Below, in pieces: positions 29,095 through 37,540 of a stretch of 64,000 nucleotides of DNA. Source of the DNA: Crocinitomicaceae bacterium (GTDB lineage: Bacteria > Bacteroidota > Bacteroidia > Flavobacteriales_D > Crocinitomicaceae); the NCBI GenBank assembly GCA_021738405.1, contig JAIPCC010000001.1, positions 102,861-166,860 of the forward strand. Reading direction: 5' to 3'. Within the stretch, counting starts at the first letter, position 1; each line of letters opens with the position of its first letter. Made by a program: the position numbers and the translations under genes. The notes beneath the pieces were generated by a model. It ran no database searches. It worked only from the letters and a program-made list of their open reading frames with translations, and was not told where the DNA came from.

Positions 29095-29880
29095 ATGAAA
29101 GCATTCTTTTACGCCCTCTCGACACTGTTCTTACTCACGCTGCTCTCCAGTAGCGCTAAAGAAGTTTTCCCGGTTACCGACAACGATGCTTTTGCAGTCG
29201 GCGAGAAATTGCGCTACCACTTGTCTTATGGCCTCATAGACGCCGGCGAAGCCACGCTCTATCTCAAATGGACCGACCGCAAAGGACACGGCCGCCCCTT
29301 GTATCATGCCGTTGCCAAAGGGTACTCAATCAATACTTTTGACAACGTTTTTCATGTAGACGACACTTATGAATCTTACCTAGACCAGCGCAGTATCATG
29401 CCCTGGTTTTTCAAGCGGCGCGTAGACGAAGGCGGCTATAAAATCAGTCAGGATTACACTTTTCATCACCAAAATGAAACCGTAGAAACCAATAAAGGCA
29501 AGACCTTTAAAATCCCGATGGGCGCCCAAGATATGATTTCTGCCTTTTACTACGCCCGCACTTTAGATTTCAAAGGCGCCAAAAAGGGCCAAACCTTCAG
29601 TTTCCCTATTTTCATGGACAACGAAGTCTTTACGCTCAAAATCAAGTACATCACCGACCAAGTCATCGATACAGAAAAAGGAAAGTTCAAATGCCACAAG
29701 TTTGTTCCAATAGTCCAGACTGGTCGTTACTTCAAGGACGAAGAAGATGTTCAGTTTTGGGTCACGGCCGATGCCAATAGAATTCCGGTAATCGTTAAAG
29801 CTAAATTGCCCGTTGGAGTTGTGCGCTTGCATTTGGTAGGCTATACCAATTTGCGCAATCCACTGACGTCGAAGAGATAA
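29095..29880 (+). CDS. DUF3108 domain secreted protein
   Basis: The 261-residue protein has a signal peptide ending near LLSSSA. The DUF3108 pattern is clear: FAVGEKLRYHLSYGLIDAGEA, VDDTYESYLD, QDMISAFYYAR, DNEVFTLKIKY, VQFWVTADANRIPV. Members are periplasmic or outer-membrane-associated beta-rich proteins without a proven function. It stands 45 nt after tyrS and is convergent with the LamG gene. Confidence 0.87.
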   Translation: MKAFFYALSTLFLLTLLSSSAKEVFPVTDNDAFAVGEKLRYHLSYGLIDAGEATLYLKWTDRKGHGRPLYHAVAKGYSINTFDNVFHVDDTYESYLDQRSIMPWFFKRRVDEGGYKISQDYTFHHQNETVETNKGKTFKIPMGAQDMISAFYYARTLDFKGAKKGQTFSFPIFMDNEVFTLKIKYITDQVIDTEKGKFKCHKFVPIVQTGRYFKDEEDVQFWVTADANRIPVIVKAKLPVGVVRLHLVGYTNLRNPLTSKR

Positions 29881-29898
29881 GTTGGGTGGTTTGACTCC

Positions 29899-31815
29899 CT
29901 ACTCCACTAACACTTTTTGAACACCTTCACCAATTTCAAGGAAATAAATTCCCGATGGCAGCTGTTGAACGCTGATGGCCTGGTTTGCCGTGCCAATCAA
30001 TTGAGAAAGCACGCTTTTTCCTTCGATATTCGTCATGTGCAATTCTTGACCAATCAGTTCAGGCGCCACGGCAATCACAAAAATGTCCTTGACCGGGTTA
30101 GGATAGAGACTAAACAGCTGTTCATTTTCATTTAAACCTGTAAAATCAAGCGTGAGGTTGATGGTGAGCGAGCTATCGCAGCCTGCGGCATTGGTGAGCA
30201 ATTGGGTATAGGTTCCGGAAGCTGTATAGGTTTGTCCGTTAATGGTGTAACTGTCAATTGCAGAAGCGCTTATTGTATTACTGGTTGCGTCATTGACACT
30301 GATAAAAACGGTGTCGGTGCTTTGGCAACCTTCATTGCTTGCTCCGAAGAGTACATAACTGCCGCTCGTTTGTGGAATAAAAGGAATTCCGTCAATGGCG
30401 AAGTCCCAGTACATGAAAATACCACCGGTTCCGGTGAGCGTCACCTCTTGTCCGAAGCAAACACTCTGATCAGGCCCTGCGTTGAGGTCGGGAAGTGTTC
30501 CGTAAAACAACTGTAGTGTGTCTGAGCCTGTGCAGCCAAGGCTGTCTGCGCCTGAAACAACATACGTTGCGCTTGCGAATGGAACAAAGGTGGTGTCATT
30601 GGGGATGTTGCCATTCCAAACGAGGTTATTGGCACCTGTTGCTAAAAGTGTAATGCTGTCTCCTGGGCAAGTGACAAGATCTGGGCCGGCAGCAATAATC
30701 GGTGCCGGATTGATGGTGAGCAAGACAGAATCTGAGGCCAAACAACCATTGGCACTGGTTGCAAAAGCAGTTATATAACCGCTGTTCAGCGGGAAGAAAG
30801 GAATGCCGTTGCTCACATCATTGTTGTTCCAGATGATGTTTGGAGAACCCGTTGCCGTGAGTACCGCGCTATCGCCTTGACAAATGGTGAGGTCTTGGCC
30901 GGCATTGATGCTGAATTGTTCGAGCAGGATATTGGTTTGATCCCAAGCGGAACAACCGTTGGCGTCAAAACCAGTGAGGGTGTAAGTTTGGTTGATACTT
31001 GGGCTAAATGTAGCTCCATTGCTCACATTTGGCGACCACAAATAAGTACTTGCCCCTGTTCCATTGAGCGTAACTGAACCACCGTTGCAGGCATATAAAT
31101 TGGGCCCCGCATTGACAGTTGTGAGTGTGTTTGTAGAAGTATACAGGTCATTGACTTCACAAGCTGACAAACAACGGTTCCAAATACCGATGTCATCGAT
31201 TTTGCCATTGAAATAATTACCACCAATTCCGCGACCCACATAAAGTGGCAGGGTAGCGCTGGTAACGCCCGCATGATTAAAGGTGGCTGTAGCAACAGCT
31301 ACGTTGTCTTTGTATAGCGTCATGGCGCCAGCGTTGTAAACCAGAACGATATGTGTCCAGGCATTGGTTGTACTGGTGCTCTGTGCCCAGATCCAGGCTG
31401 CTTGTTGCTTGTTGGTTCCGAATTGCATATTGGTGGCTCCGGTCTGAAATAACCAGATGAAGTTGCCTGCGGCATTTGAAGCATGCATGATAGGGATGCC
31501 TACAACCGAACTCGTGTTGCGGTTGTGCCAAAACGAGACCGTAAATGTAGAACTCGGATTAAAAGTAAAACTTGGCGTATTGCGGATGAGGTACTGTGAG
31601 CTTCCGTTGAAGTTATAGGCGGCATCTGTGTTGCCAAAACGGTCTGTCGTGAGCACTGCACCGTTATTGGTAAGGTGGTTGTTGAGTGTACTTGCATCGT
31701 TGCCATTGCCATTGAAGGGATAATAGCACTGGAGGCCAGCAACTGGCACATAGCTGGGGATTTGTGCGAAAAGTACTTGTGAAATAACTAGGAAAATAGG
31801 TAAAATGTATTTCAT
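29899..31815 (-). CDS. Secreted LamG-domain protein with Ig/PKD-like repeats and T9SS type A tail
   Basis: The 638-residue protein has a signal peptide (MKYILPIFLVISQVLFAQ) and an N-terminal LamG/concanavalin-like domain (AGLQCYYPFNGNGNDAS, FTVSFWHNRNT, YVGRGIGGNYFNGKIDDIGIW; residues about 25-225). Four short repeats of about 68 residues follow, each with a NAGPxxxxC start and a GSDTL- or GCSAxD-type end. The C-terminus has a YTINGQTYTASGTYTQ unit and then the sorting domain (SLYPNPVKDIF to KVLVE). It is probably a surface glycan-binding adhesin. Confidence 0.87.
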   Translation of the reverse strand: MKYILPIFLVISQVLFAQIPSYVPVAGLQCYYPFNGNGNDASTLNNHLTNNGAVLTTDRFGNTDAAYNFNGSSQYLIRNTPSFTFNPSSTFTVSFWHNRNTSSVVGIPIMHASNAAGNFIWLFQTGATNMQFGTNKQQAAWIWAQSTSTTNAWTHIVLVYNAGAMTLYKDNVAVATATFNHAGVTSATLPLYVGRGIGGNYFNGKIDDIGIWNRCLSACEVNDLYTSTNTLTTVNAGPNLYACNGGSVTLNGTGASTYLWSPNVSNGATFSPSINQTYTLTGFDANGCSAWDQTNILLEQFSINAGQDLTICQGDSAVLTATGSPNIIWNNNDVSNGIPFFPLNSGYITAFATSANGCLASDSVLLTINPAPIIAAGPDLVTCPGDSITLLATGANNLVWNGNIPNDTTFVPFASATYVVSGADSLGCTGSDTLQLFYGTLPDLNAGPDQSVCFGQEVTLTGTGGIFMYWDFAIDGIPFIPQTSGSYVLFGASNEGCQSTDTVFISVNDATSNTISASAIDSYTINGQTYTASGTYTQLLTNAAGCDSSLTINLTLDFTGLNENEQLFSLYPNPVKDIFVIAVAPELIGQELHMTNIEGKSVLSQLIGTANQAISVQQLPSGIYFLEIGEGVQKVLVE

Positions 31816-31867
31816 TACTGCTTAATTTTGACAAGCAAGTTAGTGATTTATCTCTTATGTTTACATT

Positions 31868-32311
31868 ATGAAAACCCTTTTCATTTTTGGGCTTTTGCTC
31901 TTATCCTTTCAATTAAAAGCGCAGTTTAAAACCCTTGAGCTGAAATCGGGCAGTACATATCGCTATACACAACTCCATTTTGTCTCTGATGACACTTTAT
32001 ATTTCAAAGCGAAAACCGATAAATTAGATTACAAAGTAGCTGTAGCAGATCTCCATTCTAAATTCTATTTACCCGTTGGGAAATATTATCATTTTAATTC
32101 AAAATCTCAAAATCTCAAACCCCTGAAAATTGCGATGGGCGTGGGCATCGGGCTCATGCTTGGAGGGGCTGGTGCGGCTTTTTTATTAGATACTGATTTT
32201 GTTGCGCTGTATGCAATTGTAATGGCAACTCCAGGTGCCATTGTATTTACTGTCTCTAATACATTTCACAAACTCAAAAAAACACAGCAAAACGCCGTGC
32301 TTGCCACTTGA
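31868..32311 (+). CDS. Small membrane protein with a DTLYF domain (paralogue of 36647-37540)
   Basis: The 147-residue protein of unknown family has a signal peptide (MKTLFIFGLLLLSFQLKAQ), a beta-rich segment (FVSDDTLYFKAKTDK, YKVAVADL) and two C-terminal hydrophobic segments from about residue 80 (MGVGIGLMLGGAGAAF). The middle segment and the order signal-beta domain-membrane resemble the larger protein at 36647. A TATGTTTA box ends 4 nt before the ATG. xseA begins 8 nt downstream. Confidence 0.65.
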   Translation: MKTLFIFGLLLLSFQLKAQFKTLELKSGSTYRYTQLHFVSDDTLYFKAKTDKLDYKVAVADLHSKFYLPVGKYYHFNSKSQNLKPLKIAMGVGIGLMLGGAGAAFLLDTDFVALYAIVMATPGAIVFTVSNTFHKLKKTQQNAVLAT

Positions 32312-32319
32312 CCTTTCCA

Positions 32320-33696
32320 ATGCACACACCTAAAAAAACCTATACCCTTACCCAACTTGTCGACAGCGTCAAAAAAGTGCTCAGTCGTACCTATGGCGAG
32401 CAAAGTTATTGGGTCTCGGGGGAGTTGGTCAAGTTGAATATCAAAGGAGGGCATTATTATTTGGAGCTGGCCGATGCGGAGAATGGGCTGAATACGGCAC
32501 AGATGAAAGCGGTGATTTGGCGCACTCAAGTGTTGGCTCTACAAACGAATTTAGGGGAGGAGTTCAAGCTACTGATGCAGCCCGGCAATCGGTTGTTGTT
32601 TAAAATTACCGTCACTTTTCATGAGATTTATGGTTTGTCTTTGACCATTCACGACCTCGACCCTGCTTTCACATATGGTGAAATCGAGCTCAAAAAGAAA
32701 CAAACCATTGAACGGCTCAAGCAGGAAGGCTTATATGATTTGCAAAAAGGCCTGAAACTGCCCATGATTGTCAAGCGCGTGGTGCTCATTGGCTCTCCAG
32801 ACACCTCTGGCTACCGCGATTTCTTGAGCGAAATGCGCCAGAATAATATTTTCCGCAACTTCATTATCCAAGAAATTGCCACTACCGTTCAGGGAGACAA
32901 AGCAGTTGCTGAAATTTGCGCGGCGCTTAAGGCTGCAGATACGTATAATGCCGATGCCATTGTTTTGATCCGCGGTGGGGGCAGCAAAATGGATTTGAAT
33001 GTATTCAATGACTATCAAATTTGTAGTGCAATTGCGCAATTGCGTTTGCCGCTCATCACTGGAATTGGTCATGAAACCGATGAGGTTGTGGCCGATTTAG
33101 TAGCCCATTCACGTCAGATTACACCAACAGCTGTAGCCAAATTTTTGTACATTCGGGTGGGTACATTTAGGGCAGAATTACAGCAGTTACTCGACAAATC
33201 TTTGCAGCTCGGCCTGACACAACTCAATCAAGCTACCGAACTTTTTTCGAGCACCAGTAAATTCTTAAGCCATTACTTTCAAAATATCATTACCGAATAC
33301 CGTACAGATGTACAAACCAAACTGCACCGCATTCAAGTCAGCACCAATGATATTTTAGCTGATCAGCGCGCTATCTTAGATCTGTCCTTAGAAAAAAGTG
33401 CGAGTTCGGCTTATCATTTGTTAAATATTGTGCAAACGATAGAATTACCGTCATTATTAGAAAAATTGGTGCTTCACTCCTCTAATCATATAGAAATTCA
33501 AAGGCTAGAAATTCTCAATTTACAAGAAAAAGTCGCGGTACTCAATCCGCTCAAATTGTTAAAAGTAGGTTATACCATGAGTAGTATTGACCAAATCGAT
33601 CTCTCGCTGTATACCGGTGAGCTGATTGGCAAAGAATTGCAGACACTCACTGACCAATTTATAGTTTATAGCACCATCACTAAAATTCAAAAATAG
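32320..33696 (+). CDS. xseA: Exodeoxyribonuclease VII large subunit
   Basis: ExoVII digests single-stranded DNA from both ends. The 458-residue protein from the ATG at 32320 (an in-frame TTG at 32308 overlaps the upstream stop) has the N-terminal OB fold (QLVDSVKKVL, YWVSGELVKLN, KAVIWR), the catalytic core (VVLIGSPDTSGYRDF, VLIRGGGSKMDL, GIGHETDEVVADLVAHSR) and a long helical C-terminus that binds XseB. xseB follows 1 nt later. Confidence 0.96.
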   Translation: MHTPKKTYTLTQLVDSVKKVLSRTYGEQSYWVSGELVKLNIKGGHYYLELADAENGLNTAQMKAVIWRTQVLALQTNLGEEFKLLMQPGNRLLFKITVTFHEIYGLSLTIHDLDPAFTYGEIELKKKQTIERLKQEGLYDLQKGLKLPMIVKRVVLIGSPDTSGYRDFLSEMRQNNIFRNFIIQEIATTVQGDKAVAEICAALKAADTYNADAIVLIRGGGSKMDLNVFNDYQICSAIAQLRLPLITGIGHETDEVVADLVAHSRQITPTAVAKFLYIRVGTFRAELQQLLDKSLQLGLTQLNQATELFSSTSKFLSHYFQNIITEYRTDVQTKLHRIQVSTNDILADQRAILDLSLEKSASSAYHLLNIVQTIELPSLLEKLVLHSSNHIEIQRLEILNLQEKVAVLNPLKLLKVGYTMSSIDQIDLSLYTGELIGKELQTLTDQFIVYSTITKIQK

Positions 33697-33697
33697 C

Positions 33698-33889
33698 ATG
33701 CAAGAAAATTTAAGTTACGAAGAAGCGCTCACGCAGCTTCAGGCCATCGTCAAGAAACTCGAGCAAAAAGAAGTCAAAATTGATGCGCTCGCCAGCACTG
33801 TTGCTCGCGCCAATGAATTGGTAGCGTATTGCCAGTCCAAATTACAGCAGACCGAAGCTGAAATTCAAAAAATAGTCCAAAAAGGCTAG
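33698..33889 (+). CDS. xseB: Exodeoxyribonuclease VII small subunit
   Basis: The 63-residue helical protein has the family pattern LSYEEALTQLQAIVKKLE, then RANELVAYCQSKLQQTE. XseB subunits coat the helical arm of XseA. It starts 1 nt after xseA. Confidence 0.95.
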   Translation: MQENLSYEEALTQLQAIVKKLEQKEVKIDALASTVARANELVAYCQSKLQQTEAEIQKIVQKG

Positions 33890-33938
33890 ATGCTGACCAT
33901 CTTTACAAATTCATTACCTTCGTTTAAATCAAATTGAT

Positions 33939-34547
33939 ATGGCGGCAGCGCAACAAACTTCTGGTTGGTCTTGGACCAAAATTTTAATTGGTTCAGCGCT
34001 TACTTTAGTGCTCATTGGGGCAGTTTATAAACTTTTTGGCGGCCCTAGACAAGACGTCATGACCAAAGAGCAAATAGAAGCAGATTCCTTGCGCACGGTT
34101 TTGCGAGAGACCCAAAAAGAGCTCAATGCTGCAGAGCAAAAAGCAGCCAAGAAAGACCTTACTCCGCCACTTACGCTCGAGCAGCAGCAAGCCAAATTAG
34201 AAAAGGAACTCCGCAATAAGGAAATGAAAGAGCCGCTTAAATACCTCTCCCTTGATTACGAGCACACCTACCGTTGGTTTGCCGGCAAAGAAGAGTTTTA
34301 CGGCAATATCTACAACAATGCCGAGTACGCCACTTTTATGAATTTTGAAATCCGTGTCACGTTCTTATCTGAAACCAAAACTGCTCTAGATTCTAAAGTT
34401 TACACCCATTATAAATACGTTGAGCCCGGCGGGCAAATTTCGTTTAAGTTTCAGTCAAGCTCACCAAGTGGTTACCGCTACCATCGGGTAGAATTGATTA
34501 GAGCGGTCCCTTATAGCCCTAGTCCCGAGGAGTACGAAGGCGAATAA
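33939..34547 (+). CDS. Membrane-anchored protein of unknown function
   Basis: The 202-residue protein has one transmembrane helix (residues about 12-30), a charged coiled-coil-like segment (residues about 42-98, DSLRTVLRETQKELNAAEQ) and a C-terminal beta domain (KYLSLDYEHTYRWFAGKEEF, YVEPGGQISFKF) that may be an FxLYD-like fold. I do not recognise the family. A TACCTTCG box lies 16 nt before the start. Confidence 0.65.
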   Translation: MAAAQQTSGWSWTKILIGSALTLVLIGAVYKLFGGPRQDVMTKEQIEADSLRTVLRETQKELNAAEQKAAKKDLTPPLTLEQQQAKLEKELRNKEMKEPLKYLSLDYEHTYRWFAGKEEFYGNIYNNAEYATFMNFEIRVTFLSETKTALDSKVYTHYKYVEPGGQISFKFQSSSPSGYRYHRVELIRAVPYSPSPEEYEGE

Positions 34548-34598
34548 TTTGAACTTTTTGATATTCAAATGGTTATATTGGTAACCTAAACCTGCTAT

Positions 34599-36554
34599 TT
34601 GAATCTTTCGCGCCCGTCTTTTACGCATGCCTTTGTGGGCATGGGCTGTGCCAATTCGTTGTTGCTACATGCGCTGCAGCGCAATGGCCTGCTGGAAAAT
34701 AGCCGCTTGTTGGTCATTGATCCGGAGCCAAAAACCACTAATGACCGCACTTTTTGTTTTTGGCTGAGCCCCGAAGAACTCGAGGCGAATGGGTTGGAAT
34801 CTTTAGTTGAACACAGCTGGGATCAAGTGATTTGCAATGACCAAGCACCGCAGCAGTTACACAACAAACGCTATTATTATTTGAGTGCAGCCGCGCTTTA
34901 TGCCCATTCCAAAGCCATATTAGCGCAGCATGAATTTTCTTGGCAACACCGTTCAGCCGATGGAAATTTGAGCGAGTTGGCCACGCACGTTTTTGATGCG
35001 CGTCCGCCAGAATGGAAGGTTCAGCACGCGTCAGAAACCTTACTCAAGCAAAGTTTTTTTGGTTGGGTAGTGCGTACGGCAAAACCTATTTTTGACCCGC
35101 TTTCTTTTACCATGATGGACTTCAGTATTGCTCAAAATGAGCAAACGCAGTTCATGTACGTTTTGCCCTTTGACGCGCAGCAAGCCCTGCTCGAGCCCAC
35201 GCGTTTTGGTAGTGAAGCCATTTCCAAAGAAGAGGCCTTTGGTCTGATAGGAACTTATTTAGCACCTTTTGACACCACTTTTGAACTCATCTCACAAGAG
35301 CAAGGGATTATTCCGATGTGCAGTGCCGCTCCGTTTGCTCAAGAAAGTGCCACTAATGTGCACCGCATGGGCGCTGGTGCAGGTCAGCTCAAACCAAGCA
35401 CGGGCTATTCTTTCGTGCGCAACCTCCATGACGCCAATGCGCTCGTGAAGTCGTTACAGGAAAATGCAAGCGTGATGAGCCGAAGAGAAGTTAAGCCACG
35501 TTTCGCTTATTACGATCGTTTGCTATTGCAAATCTTAGCACAAAAGCCAACAAGCGGCAAGGAGATTTTCCAACGATTATTTGCTGGCAACAAAGCGCAA
35601 GACGTCTTAAATTTCCTAGACGAGCGCAGCACACCGCTACAAGAGGCACGTCTCATGCTCACGCTTCCGATATTTTTATTTTTGGGCGCAGCATTCAAAG
35701 ACCTTTGGTTCAATATTGCGGGCCTTGTCAAAAAAGTCTCTCCAGCAATATGGATTTGCTGTATTTCCCTTGTAGGGCACTATTTTGGACAAATCGAATG
35801 GAGTTGGCCACTACTAGCACTTGGTTTACTTCTAGTGGGCTTACCACATGGCGCAATCGATCATTTACATCAGTTTCCCGGAAAAAAGTGGTCGCAGTTA
35901 GTGCCTTATTTCACACTTTATTTAGCATTGGGAATAGGTGTTTTGTTCTTTTGGTGGATTTCACCACCCCTGGCTTTAGTTGTGTTTTTAGCCTATTCGG
36001 CATGGCATTTTGGCCAGGCTGATTTAGAGATTTGGAAGTTGAAGACAAGCGTTCTTCGACCATTTCTTTGGGGCGGATACACCTTGCTTTGCTTACTAGC
36101 GACACATTTTTTAGAGCTGAAAAAAGTACTTTTTCAAATGGGAGTTGAGCTGAATTGGCTTTTCGAAGCGCCATTTATCACCTATTTGATAACCATCCCA
36201 TTTTGGATGTTATTGGGTGTGGTGCCGCTTTTTGTCTTCAAATCGTGGAGAATTATCGAGTCGCTTTTTGTCTTGTTTTTACTGAGTTATTTACCACTGA
36301 TTGAAGCCTTTGGCATCTATTTTATCTTTCAGCACAGCTGGAATGGCTGGCGCTACCTCACGCAAATCACAGCGAGTAAACCACTACAACTTTGGTTACA
36401 GGCTTTGCCCTTTACGTTGGCTAGCATCGGCCTTTTTGCAGGATATTATTTTTGGTCAGCAACTCAAAATTGGGGCTTACTTTTTATCTTTTTGTCAGCG
36501 TTGTCTTTTCCGCATGTGTTCTTCATGCATCGAGCCTATGCAACGCGCAAGTAA
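34599..36554 (+). CDS. Lycopene beta-cyclase (CrtY type) fused to Brp/Blh beta-carotene 15,15'-dioxygenase
   Basis: The 651-residue protein joins two enzymes that act in sequence. Residues 1 to about 368 are a CrtY-type lycopene cyclase: FAD-binding HAFVGMGCANSLLL, FFGWVVRTAKPIFDP, FMYVLPFDAQQALLEPTRF, MGAGAGQLKPSTGYSF and the C-terminal FLDERSTPLQEARLM. Residues about 375-651 are polytopic and match Brp/Blh dioxygenases, with the metal-binding His motifs GLPHGAIDHLH (about 414), YSAWHFGQADL (about 468), FQHSWNGWRYL (about 577) and FPHVFFMHR (about 638). The product should be retinal. The start is TTG; the next ATG would remove the first FAD-binding strand, and a stop lies just upstream. No rhodopsin or other crt gene is in the window. 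Confidence 0.9.
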   Translation: MNLSRPSFTHAFVGMGCANSLLLHALQRNGLLENSRLLVIDPEPKTTNDRTFCFWLSPEELEANGLESLVEHSWDQVICNDQAPQQLHNKRYYYLSAAALYAHSKAILAQHEFSWQHRSADGNLSELATHVFDARPPEWKVQHASETLLKQSFFGWVVRTAKPIFDPLSFTMMDFSIAQNEQTQFMYVLPFDAQQALLEPTRFGSEAISKEEAFGLIGTYLAPFDTTFELISQEQGIIPMCSAAPFAQESATNVHRMGAGAGQLKPSTGYSFVRNLHDANALVKSLQENASVMSRREVKPRFAYYDRLLLQILAQKPTSGKEIFQRLFAGNKAQDVLNFLDERSTPLQEARLMLTLPIFLFLGAAFKDLWFNIAGLVKKVSPAIWICCISLVGHYFGQIEWSWPLLALGLLLVGLPHGAIDHLHQFPGKKWSQLVPYFTLYLALGIGVLFFWWISPPLALVVFLAYSAWHFGQADLEIWKLKTSVLRPFLWGGYTLLCLLATHFLELKKVLFQMGVELNWLFEAPFITYLITIPFWMLLGVVPLFVFKSWRIIESLFVLFLLSYLPLIEAFGIYFIFQHSWNGWRYLTQITASKPLQLWLQALPFTLASIGLFAGYYFWSATQNWGLLFIFLSALSFPHVFFMHRAYATRK

Positions 36555-36595
36555 ACTTGTGAATTTCGCAACTTACAATAATGTGCTTGTGTAAT

Positions 36596-36603
36596 TAGGT
36601 TTG
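36596..36603 (+). promoter_or_regulatory. Candidate -7 box for the 36647 gene
   Basis: TAGGTTTG matches TAnnTTTG in the 92-nt gap after the cyclase-Blh gene and implies a leader of about 40 nt. No clear -33 TTG is at the right distance. Confidence 0.4.
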
Positions 36604-36646
36604 CGCTCAGTCCTCTTTTGAGCTAGCTTAGTCAAAACATTTACTG

Positions 36647-37540
36647 ATGAAGTCGTTCTTACTGCCCATATTATTTTTCTTCTTGACCTGGTCAAATCTG
36701 AGTTTTTCTCAAGTAAAGCATCCTACAGACTTCCCGCCACGTGCCAACTGGCATGAGCTTCCTTTGCTTGCTAAAGATACCGTGGTGCTATGCATGAAGT
36801 ATTATTTTATGTCTGAGGATACTATTTATTTCAGAGAGGCTGCTTCAGAGCAAGTTGTAAAATTGGCGCTGGCAGAAATTGGAGAAACGGATATTTTTTA
36901 TGGTAAAGACTTGCATTATGCTCAAATTGAGCCCGGTTTCAAGGTTAAAAACGCTACATTCTATACCTATTACAAGACGGCCGAAACTTTTCTGTACGGA
37001 TCACAAAAGGCTTTTCAACAGGCGAGAATTGAGGCGCAACAAAAAGAGTTAGCACAAAAAGTTGCAGCAGCAGCACTTCTGGAGGCGACCCCTATGGCAA
37101 GGCTTCAAACTTTTATGCCAACAGAAGTAGGGTTTATTCTCAATGATGGCTGTAAAATATTGACAGAGGGGTATGTCTTTCTAAGTGGCGACAAATATTT
37201 TTTTAAGGTAGCGGATCAAAAGATGCCATTTTTTATCGATACAGCTACTGTGCTTTATACGCAAGGAATCGTATTCAAAAAGAACTACCCTTTCCACAAT
37301 CATTTTGGATATCGTTTGGCAGCAAAGAGTTGGTTGTGCTTGGTTGTTGTGGGTGGGCCGCTACTCATTGCAGGCGCGGGTGCTTTGGCTATGTGGGTCA
37401 CAAGCACGGGTGCATCTGCGCTGATCACAACTACTGGTGGCGGTTATATCTTTTATGTGGTGCTAAAAGGCGCTATCCGAAATGTGAAACGCGTCAATTA
37501 TTATAAGAGAGCACAGCAGTATCAATGTTTGCAAACCTGA
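36647..37540 (+). CDS. Secreted/membrane protein with two DTIYF-type domains (paralogue of 31868-32311)
   Basis: The 297-residue protein of unknown family has a signal peptide (ending LSFSQ). A first beta segment (FMSEDTIYFREAASEQ) is followed by a charged helix (residues about 125-145, rich in A, Q and K), a second similar segment (FLSGDKYFFKVADQK) and two C-terminal hydrophobic segments. Both beta segments resemble the single one in the 147-residue protein at 31868. Its last 19 nt overlap the convergent DOMON gene. Confidence 0.65.
   Translation: MKSFLLPILFFFLTWSNLSFSQVKHPTDFPPRANWHELPLLAKDTVVLCMKYYFMSEDTIYFREAASEQVVKLALAEIGETDIFYGKDLHYAQIEPGFKVKNATFYTYYKTAETFLYGSQKAFQQARIEAQQKELAQKVAAAALLEATPMARLQTFMPTEVGFILNDGCKILTEGYVFLSGDKYFFKVADQKMPFFIDTATVLYTQGIVFKKNYPFHNHFGYRLAAKSWLCLVVVGGPLLIAGAGALAMWVTSTGASALITTTGGGYIFYVVLKGAIRNVKRVNYYKRAQQYQCLQT

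Noticed and set aside
34641..34643. ATG at 34641 as start of the cyclase-Blh fusion
   Set aside because: It would remove the first FAD-binding strand; the TTG at 34599 keeps it and no other start lies between the upstream stop and the motif.
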